DNA from: an uncultured Clostridia bacterium
GTDB taxonomy: Bacteria; Bacillota; Clostridia; Christensenellales; UBA1242
Length of the DNA: 64,000 bases
Direction: 5' to 3'
Assembly (NCBI GenBank): GCA_944349905.1
Contig: CALVNR010000002.1
Span: forward strand, 62,001 to 126,000
Part shown: one piece after another, positions 53,537 to 61,488 of the stretch
Layout of the letters: every line of letters starts with the position of its first letter
How positions within the stretch are numbered: the stretch's first letter is position 1
Translations under genes and position numbers: made by a program
Notes under the pieces: model-generated
Database searches by the model: none
Told to the model about the DNA's origin: nothing
The model's input: only the letters and a program-made list of their open reading frames with translations

Positions 53537-54694
53537 ATGTTTTCTGGATTGCTTGATAAAAGTAAAAAAATTGAAATTGAAGTTAAAAGACTTGGAATTT
53601 TTGAACTTCGCGGACTTGCTCGTGAGGTTGGTATTTCTTCGCCTACAACAAAAAAACGTGAAGAACTTATACAACTTATTATAGAAAGATTGAATAAAGG
53701 TCAAATAGAAGATATTGTTTGTAGCAAAAAAGGAAGACCTTATAAGAAACTTGCAGTTGTAGACAATTTATTGACTAGTATGACAGGTCAAGAGTTTAAC
53801 AATAACTTCAACCCTCAAAACAAATTATTTTCTTATGAAGATGTTTTGGCTTTTGCACAAGTTATGCCGATTATTGGTAATGTTGAAACAGAAATAGATA
53901 AATTTTACGGCATAATAAGAAAATCTATGACAAATGATATGTTTATGTTATATGATTTTGTAACAAATCAAGCAGTATTTTTACCATCTGAGCTTAGATT
54001 CACAAACAATCTAAAAAATGGTGATATCGTTTCTGTCAAAGCAAAAAAAATAAATAGCAATCAATTTTTTGCAACTGAAATCTTAACTATCAATAATTTA
54101 GATGCTGAAAAATATGTTTTGAAAAATTATTGTAAAGGGGAACAAATTATATCAAACGAAGTTTTGAAATTTGCTGACAAAAACATATTTGTAGGAAGAA
54201 GAAATTTGATTGAATTAAAAGATAATTTTTATGAAAACAACAATTTTGATAAACTCTATGAAGATGCTATAAAAAAAGGATATAAGGTTGTTTGTTTGTC
54301 TTTAAATTCTTCAATAGAAGACCAAATAAAAATGCAATCTATGAAGAGTGCTGTTATTTTAAGCACTGTATTCAATGATAGTTGTGAAAAATCTTTAAAT
54401 AAAGCAGTAGATTGCGTAAGTTTATGTGAAAACTTGGTTGAAAATGGAGAAAAAGTTTTATTAATTATTCCAGATATTTTAAATATAATTAGAGCTATTG
54501 ATTGTTGCTTTATGGAAGAGAAAAAGATGTATGACCACTCTATGCAAGGCATAGTTGTTGCACAAAAAATTTTATCTTTGGGTTGTGCTTATTCAAATAA
54601 TTGCGATATAACTTTGCTTGTAGGTTATGATCAATACGATAAAAATGATTTGTTTTTAAACAATCAACTTTTTAAAATTTGCAAAATTATTTAA
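53537..54694 (+). CDS. Rho-like protein with a degenerate ATPase domain
   Basis: The start is the ATG after AAAGGAG at 53524-53530; the in-frame ATG at 53513 precedes that site. The 385 residues follow the order of transcription terminator Rho: Rho_N helices (ELRGLAREVGISSPTTKKREELI near 23-45), the RNA-binding cold-shock fold (YGIIRKS...VFLPSELRFTNNLKNGD near 124-164) and a RecA-like domain. SAVILSTVFNDSCEKSLNKA (271-290) and the LVENGEKVLLI region match Rho blocks. The P-loop GxxxxGK[TS] is absent, the Rho DERPEE stretch reads LNSSIED and the Walker B Asp is Pro312. It cannot work as a normal Rho ATPase. It may be an RNA-binding anti- or co-factor. Confidence 0.7.
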   Translation: MFSGLLDKSKKIEIEVKRLGIFELRGLAREVGISSPTTKKREELIQLIIERLNKGQIEDIVCSKKGRPYKKLAVVDNLLTSMTGQEFNNNFNPQNKLFSYEDVLAFAQVMPIIGNVETEIDKFYGIIRKSMTNDMFMLYDFVTNQAVFLPSELRFTNNLKNGDIVSVKAKKINSNQFFATEILTINNLDAEKYVLKNYCKGEQIISNEVLKFADKNIFVGRRNLIELKDNFYENNNFDKLYEDAIKKGYKVVCLSLNSSIEDQIKMQSMKSAVILSTVFNDSCEKSLNKAVDCVSLCENLVENGEKVLLIIPDILNIIRAIDCCFMEEKKMYDHSMQGIVVAQKILSLGCAYSNNCDITLLVGYDQYDKNDLFLNNQLFKICKII

Positions 54695-54723
54695 AACAAG
54701 TTTTTTAACTTGTTTTTTTTATT
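54694..54723 (+). terminator. Terminator after the Rho-like gene
   Basis: AAACAAGTT-TTTT-AACTTGTTT followed by T residues. Confidence 0.85.
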
Positions 54724-54731
54724 TCAAATTA

Positions 54732-54760
54732 TTGACAAAATTTTTTATAAATCATAATAT
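54732..54760 (+). promoter_or_regulatory. Promoter of lgt, leaderless geometry
   Basis: TTGACA (54732-54737), 17 bases, TAATAT (54755-54760). The lgt ATG starts 6 bases later with no ribosome binding site. Confidence 0.65.
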
Positions 54761-54766
54761 ATAAAT

Positions 54767-55711
54767 ATGTTTGGGTTTACAGAACACTCTTTTTTATTTT
54801 TTGGTTTGGAAATTACTTATTATGGCTTTATTATTGCTATTGGTATGGCAGTAGGTGTTTTTGTTGCTTGTAAAAATGCAAAATTAAGAGGTCTTACTGT
54901 TGATGACCTTATTTTGGCAGCATGTTATGTTTTACCTTTGGCTATAATAGGAGCAAGGATTTATTATGTAATTTTTAGTGAACAAACTTATACTTTTGCT
55001 GAGGTATTTAGAATTTGGGACGGCGGCATGGCTATATATGGTGGAGTAATAGGTGGCGCTATTGGAGTTATGCTTTTTTGTCTTATTCATAAAAAGAATT
55101 TTTTAGATGTAGCAGATATTGCTGCGCCAAGTTTAATATTAGGGCAAGCGATAGGAAGAATTGGTTGCTATTTTGCTGGTTGTTGCTATGGAATTGAAGT
55201 CACACAAGAAAGTTTAATGTGGTTTCCTTTGTCAACACAAATAAACGGAGTTTGGCATTTATCTACATTTTTTTATGAAAGCCTATGGAACATTATGATT
55301 TTTATTTTGCTTTTAATTTTACTTAGAAAAAACAAAATGCGTTATAGGGGGTCAATTGTTGCATTATATTTGATAGGTTATGGAACTGGTAGAGCTTGGA
55401 TTGAAGCGTTAAGGGGAGATAGTTTATACTTAGGGTCAATAAAAGTCTCTCAACTTTTGAGTATTATTTTAGTTATTTCTGGAATAGCAGTAATATTAGT
55501 TAATTACATTTTAGTTAAAAAAGGAAAGTGTAAAGATATAGCTCAACTTCAACCATTATGGCAAGAAAATATAAAATTGTATGAAATAAAAATAAAAGAA
55601 GAAAAAGAAAAAAGATTAAAGAAAAAAAATAGAAATATATCAGACGAAAAAAATATTAACAATGAAGAAAAAGAAGATAATAATCAAAAAGAAGAAAATA
55701 AAAATAAATAA
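54767..55711 (+). CDS. lgt: Prolipoprotein diacylglyceryl transferase
   Basis: Lgt transfers diacylglycerol from phosphatidylglycerol to the lipobox Cys of lipoproteins. The 314 residues include seven membrane helices and the Lgt signature GRIGCYFAGCCYG near 130-142. The region RIWDGGMAIYGGVIGG near 83-98 and GTGRAWIEALRGDS near 206-219 also match. A Lys/Glu-rich tail from about 270 lengthens it beyond the usual 270-280. It could act on the two lipoproteins in this window. The start has no Shine-Dalgarno and lies 6 bases after the -10 box. Confidence 0.95.
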   Translation: MFGFTEHSFLFFGLEITYYGFIIAIGMAVGVFVACKNAKLRGLTVDDLILAACYVLPLAIIGARIYYVIFSEQTYTFAEVFRIWDGGMAIYGGVIGGAIGVMLFCLIHKKNFLDVADIAAPSLILGQAIGRIGCYFAGCCYGIEVTQESLMWFPLSTQINGVWHLSTFFYESLWNIMIFILLLILLRKNKMRYRGSIVALYLIGYGTGRAWIEALRGDSLYLGSIKVSQLLSIILVISGIAVILVNYILVKKGKCKDIAQLQPLWQENIKLYEIKIKEEKEKRLKKKNRNISDEKNINNEEKEDNNQKEENKNK

Positions 55712-55737
55712 CAAGTTTTTAAACTTGTTTTTTTATT
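55707..55737 (+). terminator. Terminator after lgt
   Basis: AACAAGTTT-TTA-AACTTGTT with a run of T. Confidence 0.85.
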
Positions 55738-55749
55738 TATAAAAGTTGC

Positions 55750-56253
55750 ATGATTGGCAACAATAAAATAATGCAGGGAAGAATTTTTGGAGTTAAAAAA
55801 TCTATTATATTAAAATTTTCAGTTGCTGTGTCAACAATACTTTTTTGTTTTTCAACAATATATTTTATGTTTTTTTCAAATTATAAAGATTTGTGGTTTT
55901 ATTCTTTTTGCATTGAAGCTGGATTTTGTATTTTTTTGAAAGGATTTTTGTTAAAAATTGATAGTTTAAATTTTTTTGGGATGTTTTTGATTGCTCTTGG
56001 TGGCTTTTATATTTATAATCTATTTTTTAGTATTGAAGAATTTTATGTTTGTTTTGTATTTTTGGCTTTGGCTCTTTCATCAGCAGTAAACTTTTGTGTT
56101 TTTAAAAGCAAATTGCATATTAAGTCTTTTGTTTTTTTCTTGATTATAAGTTATTTGATATTTTTCTTACAAATAAATGTTATTCCTTTATTGTTTTTTG
56201 TTGCAATTTTATTGTTTAGTGTGGTAATATTTATCTTAAGCACAGCTATTTAG
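55750..56253 (+). CDS. Small integral membrane protein of unknown function
   Basis: The 167 residues are very hydrophobic with about five membrane helices, many Phe and Cys, and no recognisable motif. The start may be the ATG at 55750, 6 bases after a TATAAA (55738-55743) and without a ribosome binding site, or the in-frame ATG at 55771. It lies between lgt and a DivIVA-like gene, which follows after 18 bases, so a role in envelope growth or division is possible but only inferred. Confidence 0.6.
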   Translation: MIGNNKIMQGRIFGVKKSIILKFSVAVSTILFCFSTIYFMFFSNYKDLWFYSFCIEAGFCIFLKGFLLKIDSLNFFGMFLIALGGFYIYNLFFSIEEFYVCFVFLALALSSAVNFCVFKSKLHIKSFVFFLIISYLIFFLQINVIPLLFFVAILLFSVVIFILSTAI

Positions 56254-56271
56254 TTTTTATGGAGGAAAATA

Positions 56272-57012
56272 ATGTTTTCATCAGAGATAAATGGTTACAA
56301 TAAAAATGAAGTTGATAAATATATAGCAAAATTGAAGTCAGAATATGAAGCTTCAATTATGGAAGAAAAATTAAAGGTTATTGAGTCCGAAAGAAAACTG
56401 TTAGATTGCAAAAAATATGTTTCAGAAATTGAGAAAAAACAAAAAAATATAATAAGTGTTCTTGAAACATATAAAAAATTTCAAGATGAAGGAAACAAAA
56501 ATCTTGAAATTTTGAGAGGAGAGCAATTTAATCTTGTTTATCAACATATTTTAACATTTTTTGATGAATTGAAAAATAAGTACCCTGGAATTGAACACAA
56601 CAACTCTTATAAAGAACTGCTTGAAGATATTTCAAAGATTTTAAGACAAAACAAAGAGAATAAAGAACAAATTGTAAAAAATACTGTGTCGGAAAATGAC
56701 AGTATGAGAATATTGTTAAGTAAGATGCAGCAATACAAAAAAGATAGAGAACCTGAAACAAATATAAAAGAAGTTTATATTGAAAGAGCTGGCAAAAATA
56801 TGATTAAACCTGTCACTGATATGGAGTTAGGTGAAGGGGAAAAATATGACAACTTGGTTGACAAATTTTTAAGTACAAAACCAGAAGAAAATGAAAGGAC
56901 TATGAAGATACAATCTTCTGGATTTGATTTGAAAGAGGCTATAAGTCCAACAATGAGTTTATCAGAAATTATGAAAGCTTTTGATTTTTATAATGGTGAA
57001 GGCGAGGAATAA
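56272..57012 (+). CDS. DivIVA/GpsB-like coiled-coil protein
   Basis: The N-terminus FSSEINGYNKNEVDKYIAKL (2-21) matches the DivIVA lipid-binding domain, in which a short loop and an amphipathic helix bind curved membrane. Coiled coil follows at about 20-75 and 130-165, and an unstructured tail ends the 246 residues. DivIVA-type proteins mark poles and division sites and recruit partners in growth, division or sporulation. The site GGAGG precedes the ATG. It forms a unit with the small membrane protein upstream. Confidence 0.8.
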   Translation: MFSSEINGYNKNEVDKYIAKLKSEYEASIMEEKLKVIESERKLLDCKKYVSEIEKKQKNIISVLETYKKFQDEGNKNLEILRGEQFNLVYQHILTFFDELKNKYPGIEHNNSYKELLEDISKILRQNKENKEQIVKNTVSENDSMRILLSKMQQYKKDREPETNIKEVYIERAGKNMIKPVTDMELGEGEKYDNLVDKFLSTKPEENERTMKIQSSGFDLKEAISPTMSLSEIMKAFDFYNGEGEE

Positions 57013-57044
57013 AAAAACAGCAATAGCATTTGCTGTTTTTGTTT
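57011..57044. terminator. Bidirectional terminator between divIVA-like and fabG-like genes
   Basis: AAAACAGCAA and TTGCTGTTTT with flanking A and T runs serve both converging genes. Confidence 0.85.
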
Positions 57045-57780
57045 AAAATCTTAAAACTCCACCAGAAACTGTAATAACTTCTCCTGTTATAAAAGAAGAT
57101 TGATCTGTTCCTAAAAAATAAATTGTTTGAGCAATATCTTCGCCGGTTCCAATTCTTGCAAGAGGTGTCGCATCAATTGCATGTTGACGTTCTTTTTGTG
57201 TGAAATGCGCAGTCATTTTTGTGTCTATATAACCAGGTGCTACTGCGTTTGCTCTTATATTGTAAGGTGCTCCTTCAACGGCGACAGCTTTTGTTAATCC
57301 AATAATACCTGCTTTTGTTGCGGTATAAACGGCTTCACAAGGTCCACCATTAACACCAAAAATTGATGATGTATTTACTATATTTCCATGCTTTTGTTTT
57401 AAAAATCTTTTAAATGCTTCTTGATTGCAAATTATAGTTCCTCTTAAATTTGTTTGCAAAATATCATCTATTTTTTCTATTGGTACATCAATCAATAATG
57501 ATTCTTTATCTGCTTTTCCAGCATTACAAACGACACAGTCTACATATTGAAAGCGAGAAAAAACCTTATTGAAAGTGTCTATTATTTCATCTTCATTTTT
57601 TAAATCCATTTTGTAAGCAACAAATTCAACTCCCAATTCTTCACATTTCTTTTGTAAATCAACAACATCTCCTGTTAGATATGTTGTTGCAATATTGTAA
57701 CCATTTTCAGCAAATTTTAATGCAGTTGCTTTGCCAATTCCACCAGAGCCACCAGTAATAAAGGCTGTTTTTCTTAACAT
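57043..57780 (-). CDS. Short-chain dehydrogenase/reductase, FabG-like
   Basis: The 245 residues have the classical SDR features: cofactor loop TGGSGGIGKA (9-18), NAG in CNAGKAD near 89-92, catalytic Ser in NTSSIFG near 138 and YTATKAG with Tyr and Lys near 151-155. The C-terminal PGYIDTKMT and GEVITVSGGV also fit FabG, which reduces 3-oxoacyl-ACP with NADPH. No fatty-acid gene is adjacent, so it could instead be an unassigned SDR. It has a GGAGAA site and stands alone. Confidence 0.85.
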   Translation of the reverse strand: MLRKTAFITGGSGGIGKATALKFAENGYNIATTYLTGDVVDLQKKCEELGVEFVAYKMDLKNEDEIIDTFNKVFSRFQYVDCVVCNAGKADKESLLIDVPIEKIDDILQTNLRGTIICNQEAFKRFLKQKHGNIVNTSSIFGVNGGPCEAVYTATKAGIIGLTKAVAVEGAPYNIRANAVAPGYIDTKMTAHFTQKERQHAIDATPLARIGTGEDIAQTIYFLGTDQSSFITGEVITVSGGVLRF

Positions 57781-57898
57781 TTTTGTTCTCCTTTTGTATT
57801 AAAAACCTTTTTAACGAAAATAGTATAGCATAAAACATAATTTATTCAAAGTTATTAAAAAAATATCTTAAATGTTTTGTTGTTTTTTAAGTGTATGA

Positions 57899-57904
57899 TA
57901 TAAT
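57899..57904 (+). promoter_or_regulatory. Extended -10 promoter of the nucleoside hydrolase fusion
   Basis: TGATATAAT (57896-57904) has an extended -10; the -35 is poor. GAGGA follows before the ATG. Confidence 0.5.
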
Positions 57905-57922
57905 TTAATAGTTGAGGATATT

Positions 57923-59320
57923 ATGAATAAAAACAAAAGAAATATTATTATAGATATTGATTGTGGAAACACATTTGAAGATGATTTTGCGTTATGTTAT
58001 GCTCTTGCAGAACCTACATTTGAAATTAAGGCTATAACATTGTCGCCATATAAAAGTAAAAATATTAACATAAGAGATGCACAAATAGAAAATGCATTGG
58101 AAGTGCATAGATTATTTCGTTATGTAGGATTAAAAAATTATCAACTATGTTATGAAGGAAGTCAAGGCTTTTGTGATAATTTGTATTTTGATAAAACACC
58201 AGCGGTAGAAAAGATAATAGAATTATCAAAAAAACAAGAAATTACTATTGCTTGTTTTGGCGCATTGACAAATGTCGCAATTGCAATAAATTCAAATCCT
58301 CAAATAGCCAAAAATATTAATGTTGTTTGGATAGGTCTTAGACATTTTTTTCACCAAGAATTTAATGATTTAAATTATAGTTTAGACAAAAAAGCTTTTG
58401 AAATAGTAGCTAAAAGTGGGGCTAATATAACAATTATTCCAAGTTATATTGGAAAATTGTTTTCAGTTTCTTTTGATAAAATGCACGAGGATATATGTAT
58501 AAACAAACTAGGAAATTATTTATATCAAAGACTTGAAATGGAAGCTTATCGCAAAACAGATTTTTGTAAATTGTATAGTTTAAATGTAATAGGCTATTTG
58601 GTAAATCAAGAAAATTATTATGTTAAATCTTTGCCGGTAAATAGTTTATTAAAAGATTTTCCAAAAACAAGTATTAATAAACTTGTAAACTATGTATATG
58701 ACTTAAAGTCAACCGAATCAATTTGGAAAGATTTTGTAAAGAAACTTGAAAAACTTTCCAACAATTTTATGCCTACAAATTACTTTTTTATTTCTGATAC
58801 ACATTTTAATGATCCAAGAAAATATAAAATAAAACAATTTGGCTATACTTCAAGGGAAGAAATGCTTGAAGAAATGATTAAAAATTGGAATAGTGTGGTT
58901 TCAAAAAAAGATATAGTATATCATTTAGGTGATTTTGGTGATTATAACATTATAAAAAGATTAAACGGAAAAATTTATTTAATTTGCGGAAATCATGAAA
59001 TATTGAAAAAAGGTCAGAGTTTTGAAGATTTTAGAAAAAAACTTAAAGATTTGGGGTTTGCAGATGTTTATCAAGAAGGCTTGATTTTAGATAAAAAAGT
59101 TTTTGGACAAGAAATTTATATGAATCATTATCCTTCAAAAACAAAAGAAGGCATGGTTAATTTCTTTGGGCATGTGCATACTTTAAAGCCATTGAAAAGA
59201 ATGGGTATAAATGTTGCTGCAAATTATCACAAAAATACGCCAATTAGCAAAAAAGATATGAAATTTTTTATAAAATTTGTGTCTGATAATACTTACAGTA
59301 AAGAAGATTTTTCTGAATAA
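57923..59320 (+). CDS. Nucleoside hydrolase fused to a metallophosphoesterase
   Basis: This 465-residue protein joins two enzymes. Residues 6-270 resemble inosine-uridine nucleoside hydrolases: the calcium motif DIDCGNTFEDDFAL (11-24, with D11, D13, D20 and D21) and CFGALTNVAIAI near 112-123. From about 286 a calcineurin-like phosphoesterase begins, with SDTHF (D292, H294), GDFGD near 335, CGNHE near 352, NHYP near 401 and FGHVH near 413. The chain has no frameshift. The first part would cleave the N-glycosidic bond of a nucleoside-like compound and the second a phosphoester, so they may act in sequence on one substrate, which is an inference. It forms a single-gene unit before the tRNA cluster. 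Confidence 0.8.
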   Translation: MNKNKRNIIIDIDCGNTFEDDFALCYALAEPTFEIKAITLSPYKSKNINIRDAQIENALEVHRLFRYVGLKNYQLCYEGSQGFCDNLYFDKTPAVEKIIELSKKQEITIACFGALTNVAIAINSNPQIAKNINVVWIGLRHFFHQEFNDLNYSLDKKAFEIVAKSGANITIIPSYIGKLFSVSFDKMHEDICINKLGNYLYQRLEMEAYRKTDFCKLYSLNVIGYLVNQENYYVKSLPVNSLLKDFPKTSINKLVNYVYDLKSTESIWKDFVKKLEKLSNNFMPTNYFFISDTHFNDPRKYKIKQFGYTSREEMLEEMIKNWNSVVSKKDIVYHLGDFGDYNIIKRLNGKIYLICGNHEILKKGQSFEDFRKKLKDLGFADVYQEGLILDKKVFGQEIYMNHYPSKTKEGMVNFFGHVHTLKPLKRMGINVAANYHKNTPISKKDMKFFIKFVSDNTYSKEDFSE

Positions 59321-59468
59321 TAAACAAAATTTGGCTTTTGTGAATAAATTTATTATTATAGATATTAAAAAAGTTTGTGATTTTATTTAATATTTAATGT
59401 ATAACTTAAAAAAAATAGTTATAATCAAAAAAAATAAAAAGATTTTTTAAAAAAAATATCAAAAATTC

Positions 59469-59497
59469 TTGACATTATTTTATATTTATATTAAAAT
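59469..59497 (+). promoter_or_regulatory. Promoter of the six-tRNA cluster
   Basis: TTGACA (59469-59474), 17 bases, TAAAAT (59492-59497), 19 bases before tRNA-Pro. The rest of 59321-59516 is AT-rich with no other feature seen. Confidence 0.7.
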
Positions 59498-59516
59498 AAA
59501 CTCGCAAACTGCTTAA

Positions 59517-59592
59517 CGGGGTGTAGCGCAGTTGGTAGCGCGCGTGGTTTGGGACCATGAGGTCGGGAGTTCGAGCCTCTCCACCCCGACCA
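59517..59592 (+). tRNA. tRNA-Pro (anticodon TGG)
   Basis: Acceptor CGGGGTG pairs with CACCCCG, encoded CCA, anticodon stem CGTGG/CCATG with the loop TTTGGGA. First gene of the cluster. Confidence 0.95.
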
Positions 59593-59617
59593 AGTCGTAG
59601 CAAATTTTGCTGACTGT

Positions 59618-59694
59618 GGGCCTTTAGCTCAGTTGGTTAGAGCAACCGGCTCATAACCGGTTTGTCCGGGGTTCGAGTCCCTGAAGGCCCACCA
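59618..59694 (+). tRNA. tRNA with anticodon CAT (Met, or Ile2 if the C is lysidinylated)
   Basis: Acceptor GGGCCTT pairs with AAGGCCC, encoded CCA, anticodon stem ACCGG/CCGGT with loop CTCATAA. The body resembles both elongator tRNA-Met and the minor tRNA-Ile2, so the amino acid cannot be fixed from sequence. It is not the initiator, which lacks the first acceptor pair. Confidence 0.9.
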
Positions 59695-59736
59695 ATCAAA
59701 TTTTGTTATTGACTTTAAGTTTGTTGCCACTTTTGT

Positions 59737-59813
59737 GGCTCGGTAGTTCAGTTGGTTAGAACGCCAGCCTGTCACGCTGGAGGTCGTGGGTTCGAGCCCC
59801 ATTCGAGTCGCCA
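59737..59813 (+). tRNA. tRNA-Asp (anticodon GTC)
   Basis: Acceptor GGCTCGG pairs with TCGAGTC including wobble pairs, encoded CCA, anticodon stem CCAGC/GCTGG with loop CTGTCAC. Confidence 0.95.
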
Positions 59814-59838
59814 AATCCTTATTTTAGGATTTAAGTTC

Positions 59839-59914
59839 GCCCTGATAGCTCAGTCGGCAGAGCAAAGGACTGAAAATCCTTGTGTCGGTGGTTCGATTCC
59901 ACCTTAGGGCACCA
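59839..59914 (+). tRNA. tRNA-Phe (anticodon GAA)
   Basis: Acceptor GCCCTGA pairs with TTAGGGC, encoded CCA, anticodon stem AAGGA/TCCTT with loop CTGAAAA. Confidence 0.95.
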
Positions 59915-59919
59915 AGATA

Positions 59920-59952
59920 AAGTAAGGAAGCAAATAGATATTTCTTCCTTAC
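59920..59952 (+). other. Hairpin between tRNA-Phe and tRNA-Thr
   Basis: GTAAGGAAG and CTTCCTTAC pair around a short loop. There is no T run directly after it, so it looks like a processing hairpin or a weak attenuator in the tRNA transcript. Confidence 0.45.
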
Positions 59953-59986
59953 AAAATCTTAAATTTTTAAAACTTGAAAACAATAT

Positions 59987-60061
59987 GCTGGTGTGGCTCA
60001 ATGGTAGAGCAGCTGACTTGTAATCAGCAGGTTGAAGGTTCGATTCCTTTCACCAGCTCCA
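59987..60061 (+). tRNA. tRNA-Thr (anticodon TGT)
   Basis: Acceptor GCTGGTG pairs with CACCAGC, encoded CCA, anticodon stem GCTGA/TCAGC with loop CTTGTAA. Confidence 0.95.
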
Positions 60062-60092
60062 AAAAAGCACCGTAAAGGTGCTTAAATTTTAT

Positions 60093-60177
60093 GGGTAGGT
60101 TGCAGAGCGGCCAAATGCAACGGACTGTAAATCCGTCGACTTCGTCTTCGATGGTTCGAATCCATCCCTGCCCACCA
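60093..60177 (+). tRNA. tRNA-Tyr (anticodon GTA), integration target
   Basis: Class II tRNA with a long variable arm (TCGACTTCGTCTTCGA), acceptor GGGTAGG pairing with CCTGCCC, encoded CCA, and anticodon GTA in the stem CGGA/TCCG. Its last 55 bases recur exactly at 61489-61543, so it is the attachment site of the small element that follows. Confidence 0.95.
60123..60177 (+). repeat. Left copy of a 55-bp direct repeat (att site in tRNA-Tyr)
   Basis: From the anticodon loop to CCA, this tRNA-Tyr segment is identical base for base to 61489-61543. Such a repeat inside a tRNA 3' half is the mark of site-specific integration that rebuilds the tRNA. Confidence 0.9.
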
Positions 60178-60185
60178 GTAAAAAA

Positions 60186-60227
60186 AGTTAAAGTCCTATT
60201 AATTTTTAATAATAGGTCTTTTTTAAT
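60186..60227 (+). terminator. Terminator directly after tRNA-Tyr
   Basis: AAGTCCTATTA and TAATAGGTCTT pair with a T run after it. It lies inside the inserted element. Confidence 0.8.
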
Positions 60228-60382
60228 TCACAAATTTTTGTTTTTTGTTTAAATTTATAAATAAATTTACAAATAAATAATTTTATATCAAATTTGTTTG
60301 TTGCATTATTTATATAAATGTAAAATCCAAGTAAAATAAGAGCAATTTAAAAATAATACAAAACCAGATAATATTTAAGAAC

Positions 60383-60419
60383 AAAGAAGATACTAATTTG
60401 TAATTAGTATCTTCTTTTA
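60383..60419. terminator. Hairpin at the 3' end of the element's membrane protein gene
   Basis: AAAGAAGATACTAAT and ATTAGTATCTTCTTT form a 14-15 bp stem around a short loop. It overlaps the stop codon of the gene on the complement. Confidence 0.7.
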
Positions 60420-60883
60420 GGATGTTTTAAAAACCTATAATCAATTATCTTGTAAATTCCGAAAATAAATAAAAATATGAAAATTATCGAAAAGTCGATT
60501 TTAAACATTTCTGGTATTTTTTCTATGCACATAAAAACAAGAAACGCAACAATAAGCATCATCCAATAAACCAATAAAAAATCAAAAGCGCTTTTTAATC
60601 TTGAAATTGAATTGTTTTCATTATTGTCAGTTTCGTTTGTCTTTTTACATAATTTTAAACATATATTTGCACCCGTTAATTCGGCAAATATCAAAACAAA
60701 AGGATGCAAAATTTTCAAAATCTGCCACATATTTTCCTTACTAAAAAACTTTAGATTATCGTAAATTTCTAATTTTATTTGAGAATCTGCAAAGTTTACA
60801 AACTTCAAAAATTCTAACAAACATAATAAAATTAAAAACACACTTAAAAATCTTAATAGATATATTTTTTTGCTATTGCACAT
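60404..60883 (-). CDS. Integral membrane protein carried by the tRNA-Tyr element
   Basis: The 159-residue protein has about four hydrophobic segments (10-30, 58-76, 100-120, 128-148), an Asn/Glu-rich loop between the second and third, and a basic C-terminus (KHPKRRY). There is no motif I recognise. The complement has a GGAG site before the ATG. It is the only convincing gene of the inserted element, so it may be cargo or an immunity-like function; that is an inference from position. Confidence 0.6.
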   Translation of the reverse strand: MCNSKKIYLLRFLSVFLILLCLLEFLKFVNFADSQIKLEIYDNLKFFSKENMWQILKILHPFVLIFAELTGANICLKLCKKTNETDNNENNSISRLKSAFDFLLVYWMMLIVAFLVFMCIEKIPEMFKIDFSIIFIFLFIFGIYKIIDYRFLKHPKRRY

Positions 60884-60996
60884 TTTATTTCTCCTTATCC
60901 ATATTCTATTACATCATGAAAAAATATGCAAGTATATTTCCGTAATTTTATTTACTTATTTTTATAAAATAATGGCGGAAACGAGAAAAGAGGGAT

Positions 60997-61233
60997 GTGA
61001 ACAAAGCCGTTGCTATGCGTTTTTGTGAATTTTTATTATTAAAAATTATTTTGCAATATAGACTAGAACAAAATAGCGGGCTTTCTCATAGCAGACTTGG
61101 TTTCTTTATGAAAGAGAAAAAGAAAACTGTAACGCTTTTAACTGTTATGCTCCCAGCCCAAAGTTTTAACATTACACTTATAGGATTTTCAGACAGCCTG
61201 TTCTTTTATATGATTAAATTAGAAATAGATTAA
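60997..61233 (+). CDS. Doubtful 78-codon ORF within the element
   Basis: The frame starts with GTG after AAAGAGGG and its DNA is richer in G+C than the neighbours. The translation shows no domain, and a competing 18-codon frame starts at the ATG at 60972. It may be a remnant of element DNA rather than a gene. I give it low weight. Confidence 0.2.
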   Translation: MNKAVAMRFCEFLLLKIILQYRLEQNSGLSHSRLGFFMKEKKKTVTLLTVMLPAQSFNITLIGFSDSLFFYMIKLEID

Positions 61234-61488
61234 ATACAATCACACGTTTCGGGGGTATATTTCTTTCTGTTTTACAAGCGTTTTTTTGTATATTTTATAA
61301 ATTATAAGCAAAAAAAGTTTAGGCTTTTTCGTGAAAAGTATGTAATTTTGTGGTTTTATGTCTTTTCAAAAAAAACTTTAATTCTATTGAAAATTGGTAT
61401 TTTTGAGTAGTCGGTATATATTCATAATTATATGTGTTAAAAATTTATTTAATAGATTTTATAAAGCGACATAAAAAGTCTATGTTAA

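Noticed and set aside
59629..59814. A 61-codon complement-strand ORF across tRNA-Met and tRNA-Asp
   Set aside because: It lies inside two tRNA genes and has no ribosome binding site.
60972..61028. An 18-codon frame (starting ATG at 60972) in the element
   Set aside because: Too short, no ribosome binding site at proper spacing and no recognisable domain.
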